A stretch of 64,000 nucleotides of DNA from Enoplosus armatus (Eukaryota; Chordata; Actinopteri; Centrarchiformes; Enoplosidae), in NCBI RefSeq assembly GCF_043641665.1, contig NC_092191.1:13733501-13797500 (forward strand). The letters run 5' to 3'. This document shows, in pieces, positions 1-11,300 of the stretch. A model generated the notes under the pieces. The model searched no databases, had not been told where the DNA came from, and saw nothing but the letters and a program-made list of their open reading frames with translations. Every line of letters starts with the position of its first letter. Positions within the stretch are counted from its first letter, which is position 1. A program made the position numbers and the translations under genes.

Positions 1-438
1 TCTGAAATCAATGATTCTGAGCGAGGCCGCGCATGGACACACGGTAAATTTCCATTTGAAATTCAGCACTGATTGTGGTATAAATGAGTGAATGTCTGCT
101 GTGATTGCCTCCCTGCAACCCTCAATGATAAGCGGCTTCAGCTGATGGATGGATAGATGGATATCAATTCTGTTTGTAATACATTTGATGTTGAATATTT
201 TTCAGATTATCTACTTTATACCTTTGCAACTGTGCTACTTGTTGGAGTTGTTATATTAATGCCTCTGGCCGTTGTCAGTAAAGTATGGTAAGTACATCAA
301 CATGAAGTCGATGCAAAATATGATAAGTCTCTGATTTTTGATGACAATACTTTTTTTTTGTCTTGTAGGATGTTGAGAAGAAAAGATAAACCAAAACTTC
401 ACCATCCGCAGAAAAGAAACTGTGTTGTTATTCTCTGA
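1..438 (+). CDS. gfral: GFRAL-like receptor, C-terminal three exons (5' part outside window)
   Basis: Exons read as 1-43 (cut by the window edge), 206-287 and 369-438, joined in phases 1 and 2 with clean AG/GT borders. The open frame passes without stops through a roughly 20-residue hydrophobic segment (ATVLLVGVVILMPLAVV) and then a short basic tail (MLRRKDKPKLHHPQKR...) ending CVVIL and TGA at 436-438. This is the C-terminus of a type I single-pass membrane protein. GFRAL, the GDF15 receptor that signals with RET, is known to end in one transmembrane helix and a tail of about 20 residues. It also lies immediately beside HMGCLL1 on the opposite strand in mammals, as here. The name therefore rests on topology plus position. 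None of the cysteine-rich GFRA domains is inside the window. The gene is convergent with hmgcll1. Confidence 0.72.
206..287 (+). CDS. gfral: gfral transmembrane exon
   Basis: An 82-bp exon preceded by a TTTTTCAG acceptor and followed by GTAAGT. It starts by completing a split Asp codon and encodes YLLYTFATVLLVGVV, continuing to Lys-Val and a split Trp codon. It holds nearly the whole membrane helix. Confidence 0.72.
369..438 (+). CDS. gfral: gfral terminal coding exon (cytoplasmic tail)
   Basis: The acceptor is TCTTGTAG at 361-368. The exon completes Trp and encodes the cytoplasmic tail of about 22 residues, rich in Arg, Lys and His next to the membrane. That charge pattern fits the positive-inside rule. 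The stop is TGA at 436-438. The last four residues, VVIL, would fit a class II PDZ ligand, but this is only a pattern. Confidence 0.7.
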
Positions 439-917
439 TGTTTATTCTTCTATTAAATGTACGCCATCAGATTTAGATGATGACATTTATGGGGTGGCTT
501 TGAGTTTGTTGCGTAGGGTTAGGGTTTTTTTGTTGATAGAAATATACTGTATATCAAAACTTCATAGCAGCATTGTGAGATACACAATATACACAATAAT
601 ATACATGATATATTTAGTACATGTCTTTTGTAGTGAACCCTGGTCTTGATAACAGATGATAATGTTGCTGTAAGAATGGTCAGTCTGAATGGCTTCTTTC
701 TGAAGAAAATTGATTTCAAAGGGTTGATAAAACCTATATTTTTACAGTTATAAATGTTGCACATGTAAAATACTGTTGTGACAAGATCTAGTGTATATCT
801 GAGATTTTTAAGAAAGATGCTTATGTGTGAATTCACAGGATTGATCTAAAGTCTTAAGTTATTAATCTTTTCAACTGTTTCACATTGACTTGGACAATCA
901 ATCAGTCTAAGAAAAAA

Positions 918-923
918 AATAAA
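918..923 (+). terminator. candidate poly(A) signal for gfral
   Basis: AATAAA lies 480 bp past the gfral stop codon, within a run of A residues. Another ATAATAAAC lies near 1003. Neither is verified by transcript data, and A-rich runs produce this hexamer by chance. Confidence 0.25.
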
Positions 924-2389
924 ACTCCTGACACATTTGAGATTACATTATGTCATCAGTTGCCTTTTTGTGATGATTTATTGGAGGCTTCCAGTGTATC
1001 TGATAATAAACTTCACCCTGAACCTTCTCAGTCTCAGTTCGTTCAAAATGCTGTATTACATGCTGTATTTTGATCCACAAAGAGGCGCTTTTAAAGGAAA
1101 GCCTGCATTTTATCCTTTTAACATCCTTGTTTTCAGAAAGATCACAATTAAATCTTTTGTTGCTCTTTGAAACACTTACAGTAAATGTTTTGATAGAGCA
1201 AGTTTTGCTGAAACAATTAATCCTCACTTACTGTAACTGAAAGCAAGAACAGTAGTATGCAGTGTATAAAGTTACAATGCATTTCACATTGTGTGCCAAT
1301 TAGTTCATTTCACAGGGAATCTACTTAAAGCTGTACATCATAAATATATCATATAATTGTACACAAAAACAACAGCCAGTCAAGCCAAGCCATCTGTATA
1401 CAAACACCAGGACTTAAAAGTATTTTAGCTAACAGAGAGCCAGTTGTATCATTTCTGTACAAAAAAATGACAGTTATGATGAAGTTTGTATTTCTATGCG
1501 AATTATCTACAAGTGAGGCTGGACTGTCTGTTTAGATTCAATGTTTCACCTGACCAACATGTCTGGACTGGGGGAGGAAGCTGCACCAGAGGACACCCAC
1601 ACGGACTTGGGAGTAAACACACAGGCACACAGAAAGACCCCCGCTAGCTGGAAGCCAGAACATGCCTGCTGCGAGGCCTTGAGTCAACCACAAAATGTAA
1701 ATAATGTAAATAAAAGAGGGGAAGAGTTGGATGGAAGGTGAAGAGTTTGCTTTGATCTGGACGCTTTTTGCCAGACGCTTCTTCTAGTTTTTTCTTTGTC
1801 TACTTCTGTTCTGCATCAAACTCTCCTTCTTTCATGAGAGTCTCCTCAAGCTTATTTTGTGACCTCTTATTTCTTTTTCATCTTTTCCATCATCTCTCTT
1901 TGTCTCGACTTCTTGTCCAAGAAGGTGAACCTTTTCTTCTTCCAGGACGTCTTGTCTCTCTCAAAGTCACTCAGTTTCCTGGGAGGGTTTCAGAAGTGCT
2001 CTTTACCTCTCATTTTCCTCCCACAGGATGATGTTCTGAGAGGTTAGGTTATTGTTTGGAGCTTTAGCTGAAAAAAGGGTTTGTCTAAGTGCCTGCAGGA
2101 CTGGAAGCCTGCGTGTGAGATTCACCCTCACCATGATCCTGCATCACTTAGTGTTGTGTGATGGCTGCTGCTGGCAGCCCGAGGGCAGCTTGTATGTCCA
2201 ATTGTATCTCTTGGCCTTTTGGCTGGAAGGCAGAAATATACAGGTGGTGTACCACCCGAACTTGTTGTAACTAGTTGTTAAGGAACTCTTTCAGCATATT
2301 CAAACAACTGAATAAACTTTTAAAATATATTTTAAAATCTAAATAATAGATTGACACAAACACTTGATGCACACATTAATGTATCTCTC

Positions 2390-2665
2390 AGGATGAATTG
2401 CAATAACTTGCTGATCCCCTGACTTTTCACATCACACCATTTCCAGGACTTTGGTTTATTTACCAAATACCTGCAAAAATATTTCTTGTACTTTGTGCTC
2501 TGTGCTACTTATTAAATGTTAGCATGCTAACATGCTAAACTAAGATAGTGGACATAAATGATGCTGACTAAACATCAGCTTGGTAACATTGCCACGGTGA
2601 CCATGTTAGCTCACTGATGTTAGCATTAAGCTCAAAGTACAGATACATATCTGTACAGCTGAAGT
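2390..2665 (+). repeat. dispersed teleost repeat, family A, copy 1
   Basis: It contains the diagnostic series gatcccctgacttttc, accaaatacctgcaaa, gttagcatgctaacatgc, aacatcagcttggtaac and gttagcattaagctcaaa in that order. The same order and orientation recur at about 46795-46995 and 59345-59715. I recognise the GTTAGCATGCTGA-type core as a repeat common in percomorph fish. The transposon class is not determined here, and boundaries are approximate. Confidence 0.75.
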
Positions 2666-5263
2666 AAAAAGGCACCAACTGTATTAATAAGAATCAGGCC
2701 ACCAACACTGAGTTGGTTGGTTTATGAAAATCCTCCTTTGTCTGATCAGCTTTTGACAAGGTGTCAACACACCCCCAGTAATATGTTATAAGATCTTGAG
2801 AGGAAAGAGATTTCTCATCTCCATGCGAGTCTGAATCAAAACCCCACTTTGAGAGATATTGTGTCATAATGCTAATCCCCAGCCTCTAAAAAAGACCCAG
2901 ATAAAAGTGCATCAACCTTTAAAAAACCTTCACAGCAGAAAAGAAACATACGATCACTATTATATTATACCATAGCAATCAGCAAGTGAGGGAAGTAAAT
3001 GTGCATGTTCTTATATAAAATTGTACAAGATCTTTTCTGCAGTTTTTACTACCAGTAAAACTGTATTTTGTCTTTCAAATGATTCATCCTATTGAATGTT
3101 TGTTATTTAATCTTTCAAAGTTTCACAAGCTTGCTCATTATTGGATTGCTGTCATCTGATTTCCATTTGTTTACAAGCAGATCTTTCCCCAAAACATCTC
3201 CTCGAGCATGTGTGGCAGGACGTGAATGCATCATTTTTGGTAATTCTTTGCTTATGTGATGAAGATGGACCATTGTGGGTAGGCAATTACCACATTTTAA
3301 TACATTTCATGCAAATCTACCATTCCTCTCACACATCTATCCATTAAAGATTCTCCAGTCCCAGTTTGCACTCTGAGTCCTGACGGATTTCATGCTTTCA
3401 TAATTAAATGGACTGGAATATAAGGTGATTGCAATTATCTGTTGTAATCACTTCATAATTAACTAGCTAGATAGAAAACCAGGGGTACCCTGAGTCCTGA
3501 GGACCGGGGCCCAAAGGACCAGGAAAGAGACATCCACAATAAATTTTCTTCTTTTTTTCTTTATTTGAATCACCTTAATCCTCCAGATAATTAATTCATA
3601 ACTGATTAAAATTTTACTCAAGCACAATATATACAGTGTTTATTCTTTGCCATCTTGCTTTAAATAACATCTCATTAAAATTCAGTGACACATTCCATTT
3701 TTACCGTTTCTATTTTATTATGTTTTACAGATTGCACAGTAGGATGTAAACAGACAGGAGGGACATGAGAAAAGGCAACCACATTTGACTTTACATTCAC
3801 ACAGATCCTCCCAGACAGTAGTTTATGTCATGGTAAAAGTTTTTTAATGGCAAAAAAACTATTAAGGGGCACTTCTTAAATGATCTTTGGCAACCCTGAG
3901 GGCAGAAACTCTTCGGAGACTGCTTTTAAAAGGTTATATGTGTGGTAGTTTGAGAGGAGTCTTCTTCTCAATTGCTATTCTCGGATGTGAACGGGTAGGA
4001 CAAGATGAAAAGGACTTAAGGAGTAAAGTGCATAAAGAGATACTCATATTCAAAAAGCAGGTTTTTTGCAGCTTCTATATTTATTCAAATCATTATCACC
4101 ACAAGTGTTTTTGTGGTGATAATAAATTGAGTTCAGTAAGTAATCAAAAGCAGACTAAATTCTTATTCTGTTACTTTATTTTCTAAGGCCACTGAGATAG
4201 AAAAAGTAATAAAAGTGACTGGCCTTTACTGGCTTTATTTGTCAGAGGGAAATAAATATGACGTGGTTTTAAAATAGAAGTGAATAATTCAGCCTTTAAA
4301 AAGGCCAGTAGATACACCACTCATCAAGTCATCAATCCAGACATTTATCACAAAATAATACTCTTCTTGATAGTTGTTTATCTGCCTCTATAAGCCTTTC
4401 CTTGCTCTTTTGTAATGTCCAATGTCAAGTGAAAAATAAGCCAAATTAAGATGATTCAGTCAATAATAATGGTCCTTCCAGTCCTAACAGACTCCAAAAT
4501 GTGGAAATGAATTGAAAGGTAAGGAACTTGAAATAGTTGATCATGGACCACAAAACACAATGTTGATGAGATTATTTGGGTGAGATACCTCCGAGAATTT
4601 AGAACAAGGAACAACGCACTTCAAATACAGAAGCAACAGATCTGGAGGCAGCAACAACAAGGGAAGCACTTTAAAGGGAACACAGTCAAATACTCAAATG
4701 CACAATATGTCATTTCTGCTGCTAAGGGTCTCTCAATCAGAACAATAACAAAAGACGTAGTTTGATGGTGTTGTGAGTAGCATAGGAGTTGCCTACCCAT
4801 ACAGCTACTGTAGCTAATGTTATCTGACAAATTCAATCTTGGGGTAGCCCAGCGCTGTTATCAGTGGTCAAAACGATAAAAAATATATTTTATGAGCGTG
4901 TTGAACGTTGTTGTAACGTTACCATACACATCATCTTGGTGGCTGGCATGAGCCACTTGTCAGAGTAGCACATCGCTGTAAGCTAGATCGATACTGAAAT
5001 CATATCATATCAATAAATTACTGGATTACTGCTGCAGAATGGCATGCAATTAATGAAAAAATGAAAAATGCTGTATTACTGACTTTGTATTCCTTCCTTC
5101 CTCACTCTCTGATGTATCATGTAGTGATTCCCATGTTTCCCCGGAAGTTATAGCAACTAGAGGGAGTAAAGGGGATATAACGCCACTGACAGGCGACCAA
5201 ATGAAGTGACTTGAATAAAATTACAGATTTATGTGGGTTTGAACATTCCTTTACAGAAACACA

Positions 5264-5368
5264 TCACAGTGCCCTGCCTCTTGCCTGGGCAACCTTGGAG
5301 TTTGTCTTGCGATTTAAAGCATTGCAGATGAAGTCACCTGCCTCTAAAACTTTGGCAAGGTTCACCCC
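5264..5368 (-). CDS. hmgcll1: hmgcll1 exon 9 (terminal)
   Basis: 34 codons plus TGA at 5266-5264. It encodes [20 protein letters not shown] and then KTNSKVAQ, matching the family, followed by a divergent end ARGRAL. The redox cysteine and CKL tail of mitochondrial HMGCL are absent, as expected for HMGCLL1. Confidence 0.95.
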   Translation of the reverse strand, partial: GVNLAKVLEAGDFICNALNRKTNSKVAQARGRAL

Positions 5369-8300
5369 CTGCAAAAAAAACAAAAAAAAAAGATTGTAGT
5401 ATCAGTTAAAATGCAATGACTATAAGGTGATTTGAGGATGAGATGAACAAAAAGTGTTTACTTAAAGGCAACCCACACATTAATTTAAATGGAGTTGTGC
5501 AACAGGTGATAAAAACTAAACTGTAGTGACGACGTTTCACCAGCAGGGGTAGGAATTGTTAAATAAATAGCTCCTGAGACTGGGCATGCAACACTGTGGG
5601 CTTGTGCAAGTTGTGTAAAACCACTGATATTATAAAATAAACATTTACAGAGAAGTATGTTTGCAGAGTGATCTGTTTATGTAAATGAGCTCTCACAGAT
5701 TGTATGAGTTTGGTTGATCTGTTGGGATTATAGAGACATTAAATACAGCAGGTCTGTCAAAGTGCACTGTGAAGACATACTTACAGTTTTAATGCCTATG
5801 CCATTGAGCATGTAGAGAACGTCCTCTGTTGAAACATTGCCAGATGAACCCTGAGCGTACGGGCAACCTCCCAGGCCAGCTACTGCAGAATCCACCACAC
5901 AGACCCCCATCTGCAAGGCCACACAACAGAGACATTCAGCACCTCCGCACAGGCTTCACCTCAGGTAAAATCCAGGAACAAAGATCCTTGTTCTGTTGGA
6001 TTGTTCTGCCCGGTGCAGCGCGCCATGCCAGGGCTGCGGTCGTGTTTTACAGCTGTTTAGGAGAACTGTGGGCTTATGTCTTGAAGATGAGTGGGCACAG
6101 AATGTCCCACAGTATGGCTTAGTCATCCTCTTTGTCAGCTTAAACCACCAGCACCACATAATTACGGCCTTGTTCATAAGAGAGGAACATTTCAAATGCT
6201 GAACAGAACATTTCATATGTTTCTGATTCTCCTGGTTACTCGTGTTTTTACAGCACTACTCTGCCCTTAAACCATGGGGATTCACTTTCTTGCCACATTG
6301 AGAAGACATTTTTTCCTCGGCTGGATGGTGTCCTCTTACACCAGGCCAACAATACAGGAATTGTAACATTACTACACAAATAATCATTAATGTCATGAAT
6401 TATTTCATTGATGACCTCTGTTAAAAATGTGCCTGTACCTCTGGAGGTCTTATATATTTACACCTGCAAGAGATACATTTTTTTGTTTGCTTGCTTTGTT
6501 TGCTTGTTACATGTTTGGCTGCTTACAATCAACATAATGGTTATATTTTGTGGGAAACGTTTCTGTTTTGTTTTTACTGCCAACAACACCAAGTCTCTGG
6601 CCTCCATATGAAAATTAATGATGCGTTTTTTTTATTTCAATGCTTTTGTGCTAGCTTACCAAACATCTTAAAATGCTGCTTAGGAAATATTAGTTTACTG
6701 TTTTTGTTTTGATGTTACTGCTGCAAGAAGAGTTAATTTATACAGATATATTTTATATTTTATAATTTCTCTGAATGCACATACAAAGAGACACAACTGC
6801 AGCTCTTGCCGGGGAAGTGCAACCTTTGTTTTCACACCAAAAAACTGGGAAGACAGACCTTCAGTTTTTCAGAGTCATTACAGACTAAGGTCTCGGGATG
6901 TTTTCCACATGTCCCTGGGATCGTCATGAGAATATTAAAGATGTTTTCCAGCTTCCGTGGCAGAGCCAGATGTCAGAGGATCCCACAGTGAGACAAAATT
7001 AACACGCTGATCCTCTCAGTGGCATCGGGTCATGAAGGACTTTCATCCTGTGGAGCAGAACCAAGCAAGCTAAATTAAAAGTATCTCTATTGCTTTTTTT
7101 TTTTTAAACAATGCTTCTAATTGGTTGCTTTTCCTCCAGACAAGACCCTACTTCTTTCAGTGGCTGTCTGAGCCAGCCGTAATTGCTGTTTGTGTTGGCA
7201 AGGGAAGAGGAGGAGGTGGGGTAGCAGGAGGAGGAGATCTGCTCCGGTGTGTGCAGTGCACGAGATTTCCAGACCTTGGTTAAAGCCAGAGCAGGATATT
7301 GTACTAGGCAGAATTTTTTGTAGTATAAACACAGAGTTGTAATCTACCATGCCAATCCTCTCGCTTTCAGCTGCTAACCGTGTAAGGCCAGGGGTCTTCA
7401 GCATACTGTTTCCGAGAGGAACAAAACAGACCCTTCAGCAGTGCGCCCTGTTCCTCTGGACACTAATCGCGCAGGAATTGGTGGTCAGCAGCTCGAGCTT
7501 GCCAATGCTCAGTTAGCTTCACACTGCCCAGAAACCAGATGTGCACTCTGTTAAAAAGCGATATTCAGTGAGCTGTGGCCGTATAAAAACAATACATTCC
7601 TGGGTAAAGACACAGTGCATTTTCAAACTTGCATGATTTGGGATAAGCTTATTGACATTCTACACTCTGAGTGTACGAAGCTGAAGATGGACAAGCTCCC
7701 ATTTTGGTTTTATAACTGCGTCAGAGAGAGAGAAAAGAGAGAGCGTGTATTCACTAAAGGACGTGAAGCAGTGATGCTTTACCCACCACTACATAAACTG
7801 GGAAGCTGAAAGAAACTGTCACAGATCCACTGCTGACACATATATCACCTTCCAGGAACGCATAAATAAGCTCGCCACGGGAAAGCAAAGCCCAAGATAT
7901 TGGAGGGCAGGTAGGTGATAGACAAAACAAACGTATAAAGAACAAATAAATCACATTTTTACTTGATGATTTATTTGAGCATAAAAATTCTGGACTACAT
8001 AATCATATAATCCATAAAAATATAATAGAAAAAATACTAACTGGTATAAACATCAACAAATTGTGCTGAATGCACTTGTTCACGTGACCCTAACCCTAAC
8101 CCTTATTGACCAATTTCATATTTTTACAAAAAGTAAAAATATATATGTACACACGCGTCCAGAAAGGGGTGTGTGTGTGCTTCATGCATTCTTACCATTT
8201 GTTTGGTCTTATTGGTTATTTTAAGCTTCTGAGTGTCTTACTGTGTGTGTCTGTTCTGTAATGGCTTTAATTTTGTGTCCTTCAATTTATGCTGAAGCCT

Positions 8301-11300
8301 CTTGTATGTGCTTTGATGCTGTTTCATCTGTTTTTAGTCCAGTTTTTTCCTTTTAATGTATAACATCAACCTGCCTTGGAGCTGAGACAAAAATTCGCCT
8401 TTATGATTATATATATCATACTGTACATGTATGAATGTACTCATGCTCATCAAAACTGCTTTTAAGGTCTGATTTATGTCCTGTACTGTCCTAATACCTA
8501 GTTTGTCTTGTAAAACATCTTTGAGGGCTCTATAAATAAAATGTTTTATTGTACTATCAATATTATTCTGTGATTTAATATAATGGGATTCTATCATTGT
8601 TTATTTAAGCTACAGTGTATAATTATTCATTATTGGATTTGATTGTGAGGGTGACAACCAAGTAACAATGGCGTTGGTGATGACTATGAGGATCATGATG
8701 ATGGTGATGATGATGATCATGATGGTCATAATATGATAATGTTATACAGGAAAATTCAATTATACCATCATCACATCAACATCTGCCAGCAATAAATCAA
8801 AAAAATACATAAAATCAGGCCAACATAAAGCTGAACTGAAGTTATCAACGTAGTTTTTTAGAAAAACAAAGTTATTGACTCTGCGCAGCCTGTCAAGGTT
8901 CAACATTTTCTCAAGGACAGAAACTGAAGGAAGTACTGAAGATGAATGATGTTATTAGTGGAGAGCTCAAGTGTGAGCACAAACAGGTTATACTGTATTC
9001 CCCAGCTGCAGCAGCACACAATACACCAAAATTGCGGGTAAGAATAAATAATTTTCCTTGCCAAGCCTGTGAAATCTAAGTACATACGTTGTCATTGTGT
9101 GATCTGCCAGGAGTAGGTTTGTAACAAAGCCCCCCCAGACCTCCTGAAAAAAAAAAGAAAAGGTACAAAGACTGAGGAATGTCTTTATCAGGAACAAAAG
9201 AAGTGACTCAGGGCTGACAGCGCTGGGGGAATTCATTTCTCTCCCAGTTGGTGGTGTGGACTTCTGGCACACAGTAATGAAAAGCTATGATAAAATCTTT
9301 CATTTCCATCTTGTTTATGGGCGAGCAAATGGTAGGCTAAATATTCCCGGCTGCTATTATTTTCTGTGACCACGGGGCAGCTGTGATGAATCATTCTAAA
9401 TATGATCCGCAGAGGAATTTTACCTTCCCTCTGCACTTTTTCATTCCGCTATCCAAAATCAAGCTAACCTTTAAAATATTTGCTACTTTACACATGGACA
9501 TTGTTGAGCTTTTCTTCAGCGCAATGTTGCCATGTTACAGATGAATAGCACCATAGATAATCAAGAGAAAAGCAACAATATTAGAGTAAATCAAACCATA
9601 ATTTCTTTTAAACTTAATAATTTCCTCCAAATAAATATTTTACTGTGTTTTGTGTCCTGACTATGAAGAATGTTCTAGTGCCGCAAATATTTGTTTCACA
9701 TCTCAAAATAATGTACATGTATTCATTCTTCATTATTCTCAGTAATAATGTGAATTTAAGTCACAAGTTAATATTTATTCATGAATGCTCAAGGACTTCC
9801 CCCCACGGAGCAGGACCAAGCAAGCAAGCTAAATTAAAACAATCTCTATTGCATTTTAACGATGCTGCTAATTTATATATAATTTATAGTATACAGAACA
9901 GTATGTAGTAAACAGGACTGCAGTAAGAAGTAATAACTTCACAAATATAATATATATGAATGTGTGTAATATGTGTAAAGTATTAACAGTAAGGTGCTTT
10001 GTCTTTGGTGGGTGTGTAACTCTTGTTAATTACATGTTTCCACGTCTTAAAACTAGGTCTTTGTTATTCTTGGGTGCAAGGGCACTGTAAGTTAATGACA
10101 TTACCGCAGTAATCATGCACTCATTTACACAAATGAAAAGCATCAGCATAATTTACCTTCTGCCCACCAGATATTTAGCAAAGTTTCTAGAGTTGTGTCT
10201 GCAGCTGCAGCGCCATTCATCACGTGCTCAGCAGCGGGCGAATGAAAGGATCATTTTCCACTGGCCTTTAAGCACAGCATTGTCAGAGAGTTCAACAGCC
10301 AAGCGACAGATGAGTTAGGAGCCCCCCAGGGCCCTTCTATCCACCTAGCTCTCAGTTGCTTTGTCCGACAGACACTGAATAGGTGAGCCTTTGTGCTGAC
10401 CCCCTCACATCTGTTGACCCACCCAGCCCCCAATGAGCTTGCTCCTCTGCAGTGACAATGTGCTCTGGAGAACTGATATAGCCATATCTGCGTTACCTCT
10501 GTTTTATGTCTGGATTTATGTCAGTTTTACACTTGCTACAGGCAAACGGGTGAAAATCACCGCGACGAGAGCTTTTCCACAGGGGTTTACAACCTAATTA
10601 CATTTTTGTGAGCTGTGTAGAAACCGAGTATATTACTGTAATAGTCCACGTTTTCTTCTTCACTACAATGCATGCCTACAATGATAGAAGGGCCCATTGG
10701 AAATATCTTATGTTCATTAAGATCCTGGGACTTTTTTTCCAGTGGGCAGTTTGTGAATCATCTTGCTTTGTGGGGAGGCTCAGATCATGTTTCTCAATGC
10801 CCCTCTTCCTTGTTGACTGATGGTTCCTGGTTTTCTCTGTCTCCCATTGTAACATACACATTTGTTTTGTGTGTTCTCAATACCAAACAGAGGATACATT
10901 CATAATGCCGTAAACTGACACATTGTCATTAAAGCTCAGGGCAGATTCAGGTTTACAGTGAATTTCATAAACACTTCAGCATTTGTTTAAGAGGAGAACA
11001 GTATTTTTGTGATTTATATCAGATGAATGAGATGAAATTGCCAAAATAAATGGCCTAATTGAAGATTTTGATGCGAATTTAACTTCCTTTTTCCTGATTC
11101 CAGTGGAAAATAAACACTACTAATCCTTTGCTCTTTGTGAAAATGAAGAAAAGATGTCTTTGAATGTCCTGTAACGTATGCCTTGAAAATCGTCTAAAAA
11201 GATGGATTGAGAGCAGCTTAACATATGATTATCCCCAGCAGGAGTAATGATTTAAAGCCTCAGAAAAGACTTGTGATCTCCACAATGTTGGCAGTTACTT

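Larger units (their letters stand above)
439..5263. other. intergenic: gfral to hmgcll1 (convergent 3' ends)
   Basis: Both flanking genes end here, so it should hold two 3' UTRs. The open frames seen are short (under 100 codons), lack splice context and match no protein I know. Notable contents are a dispersed teleost repeat at about 2390-2665 and pyrimidine-rich sequence near 1765-2030. TTTATT hexamers at 4175-4180 and 4234-4239 could be minus-strand poly(A) signals for hmgcll1. Nothing else could be named. Confidence 0.6.

Noticed and set aside
8088..8103. Telomere-like CCCTAA repeats (also gttagggtt near 513)
   Set aside because: Only two to three units, interstitial and flanked by unique sequence. 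Too short to mean a telomere or fusion point.
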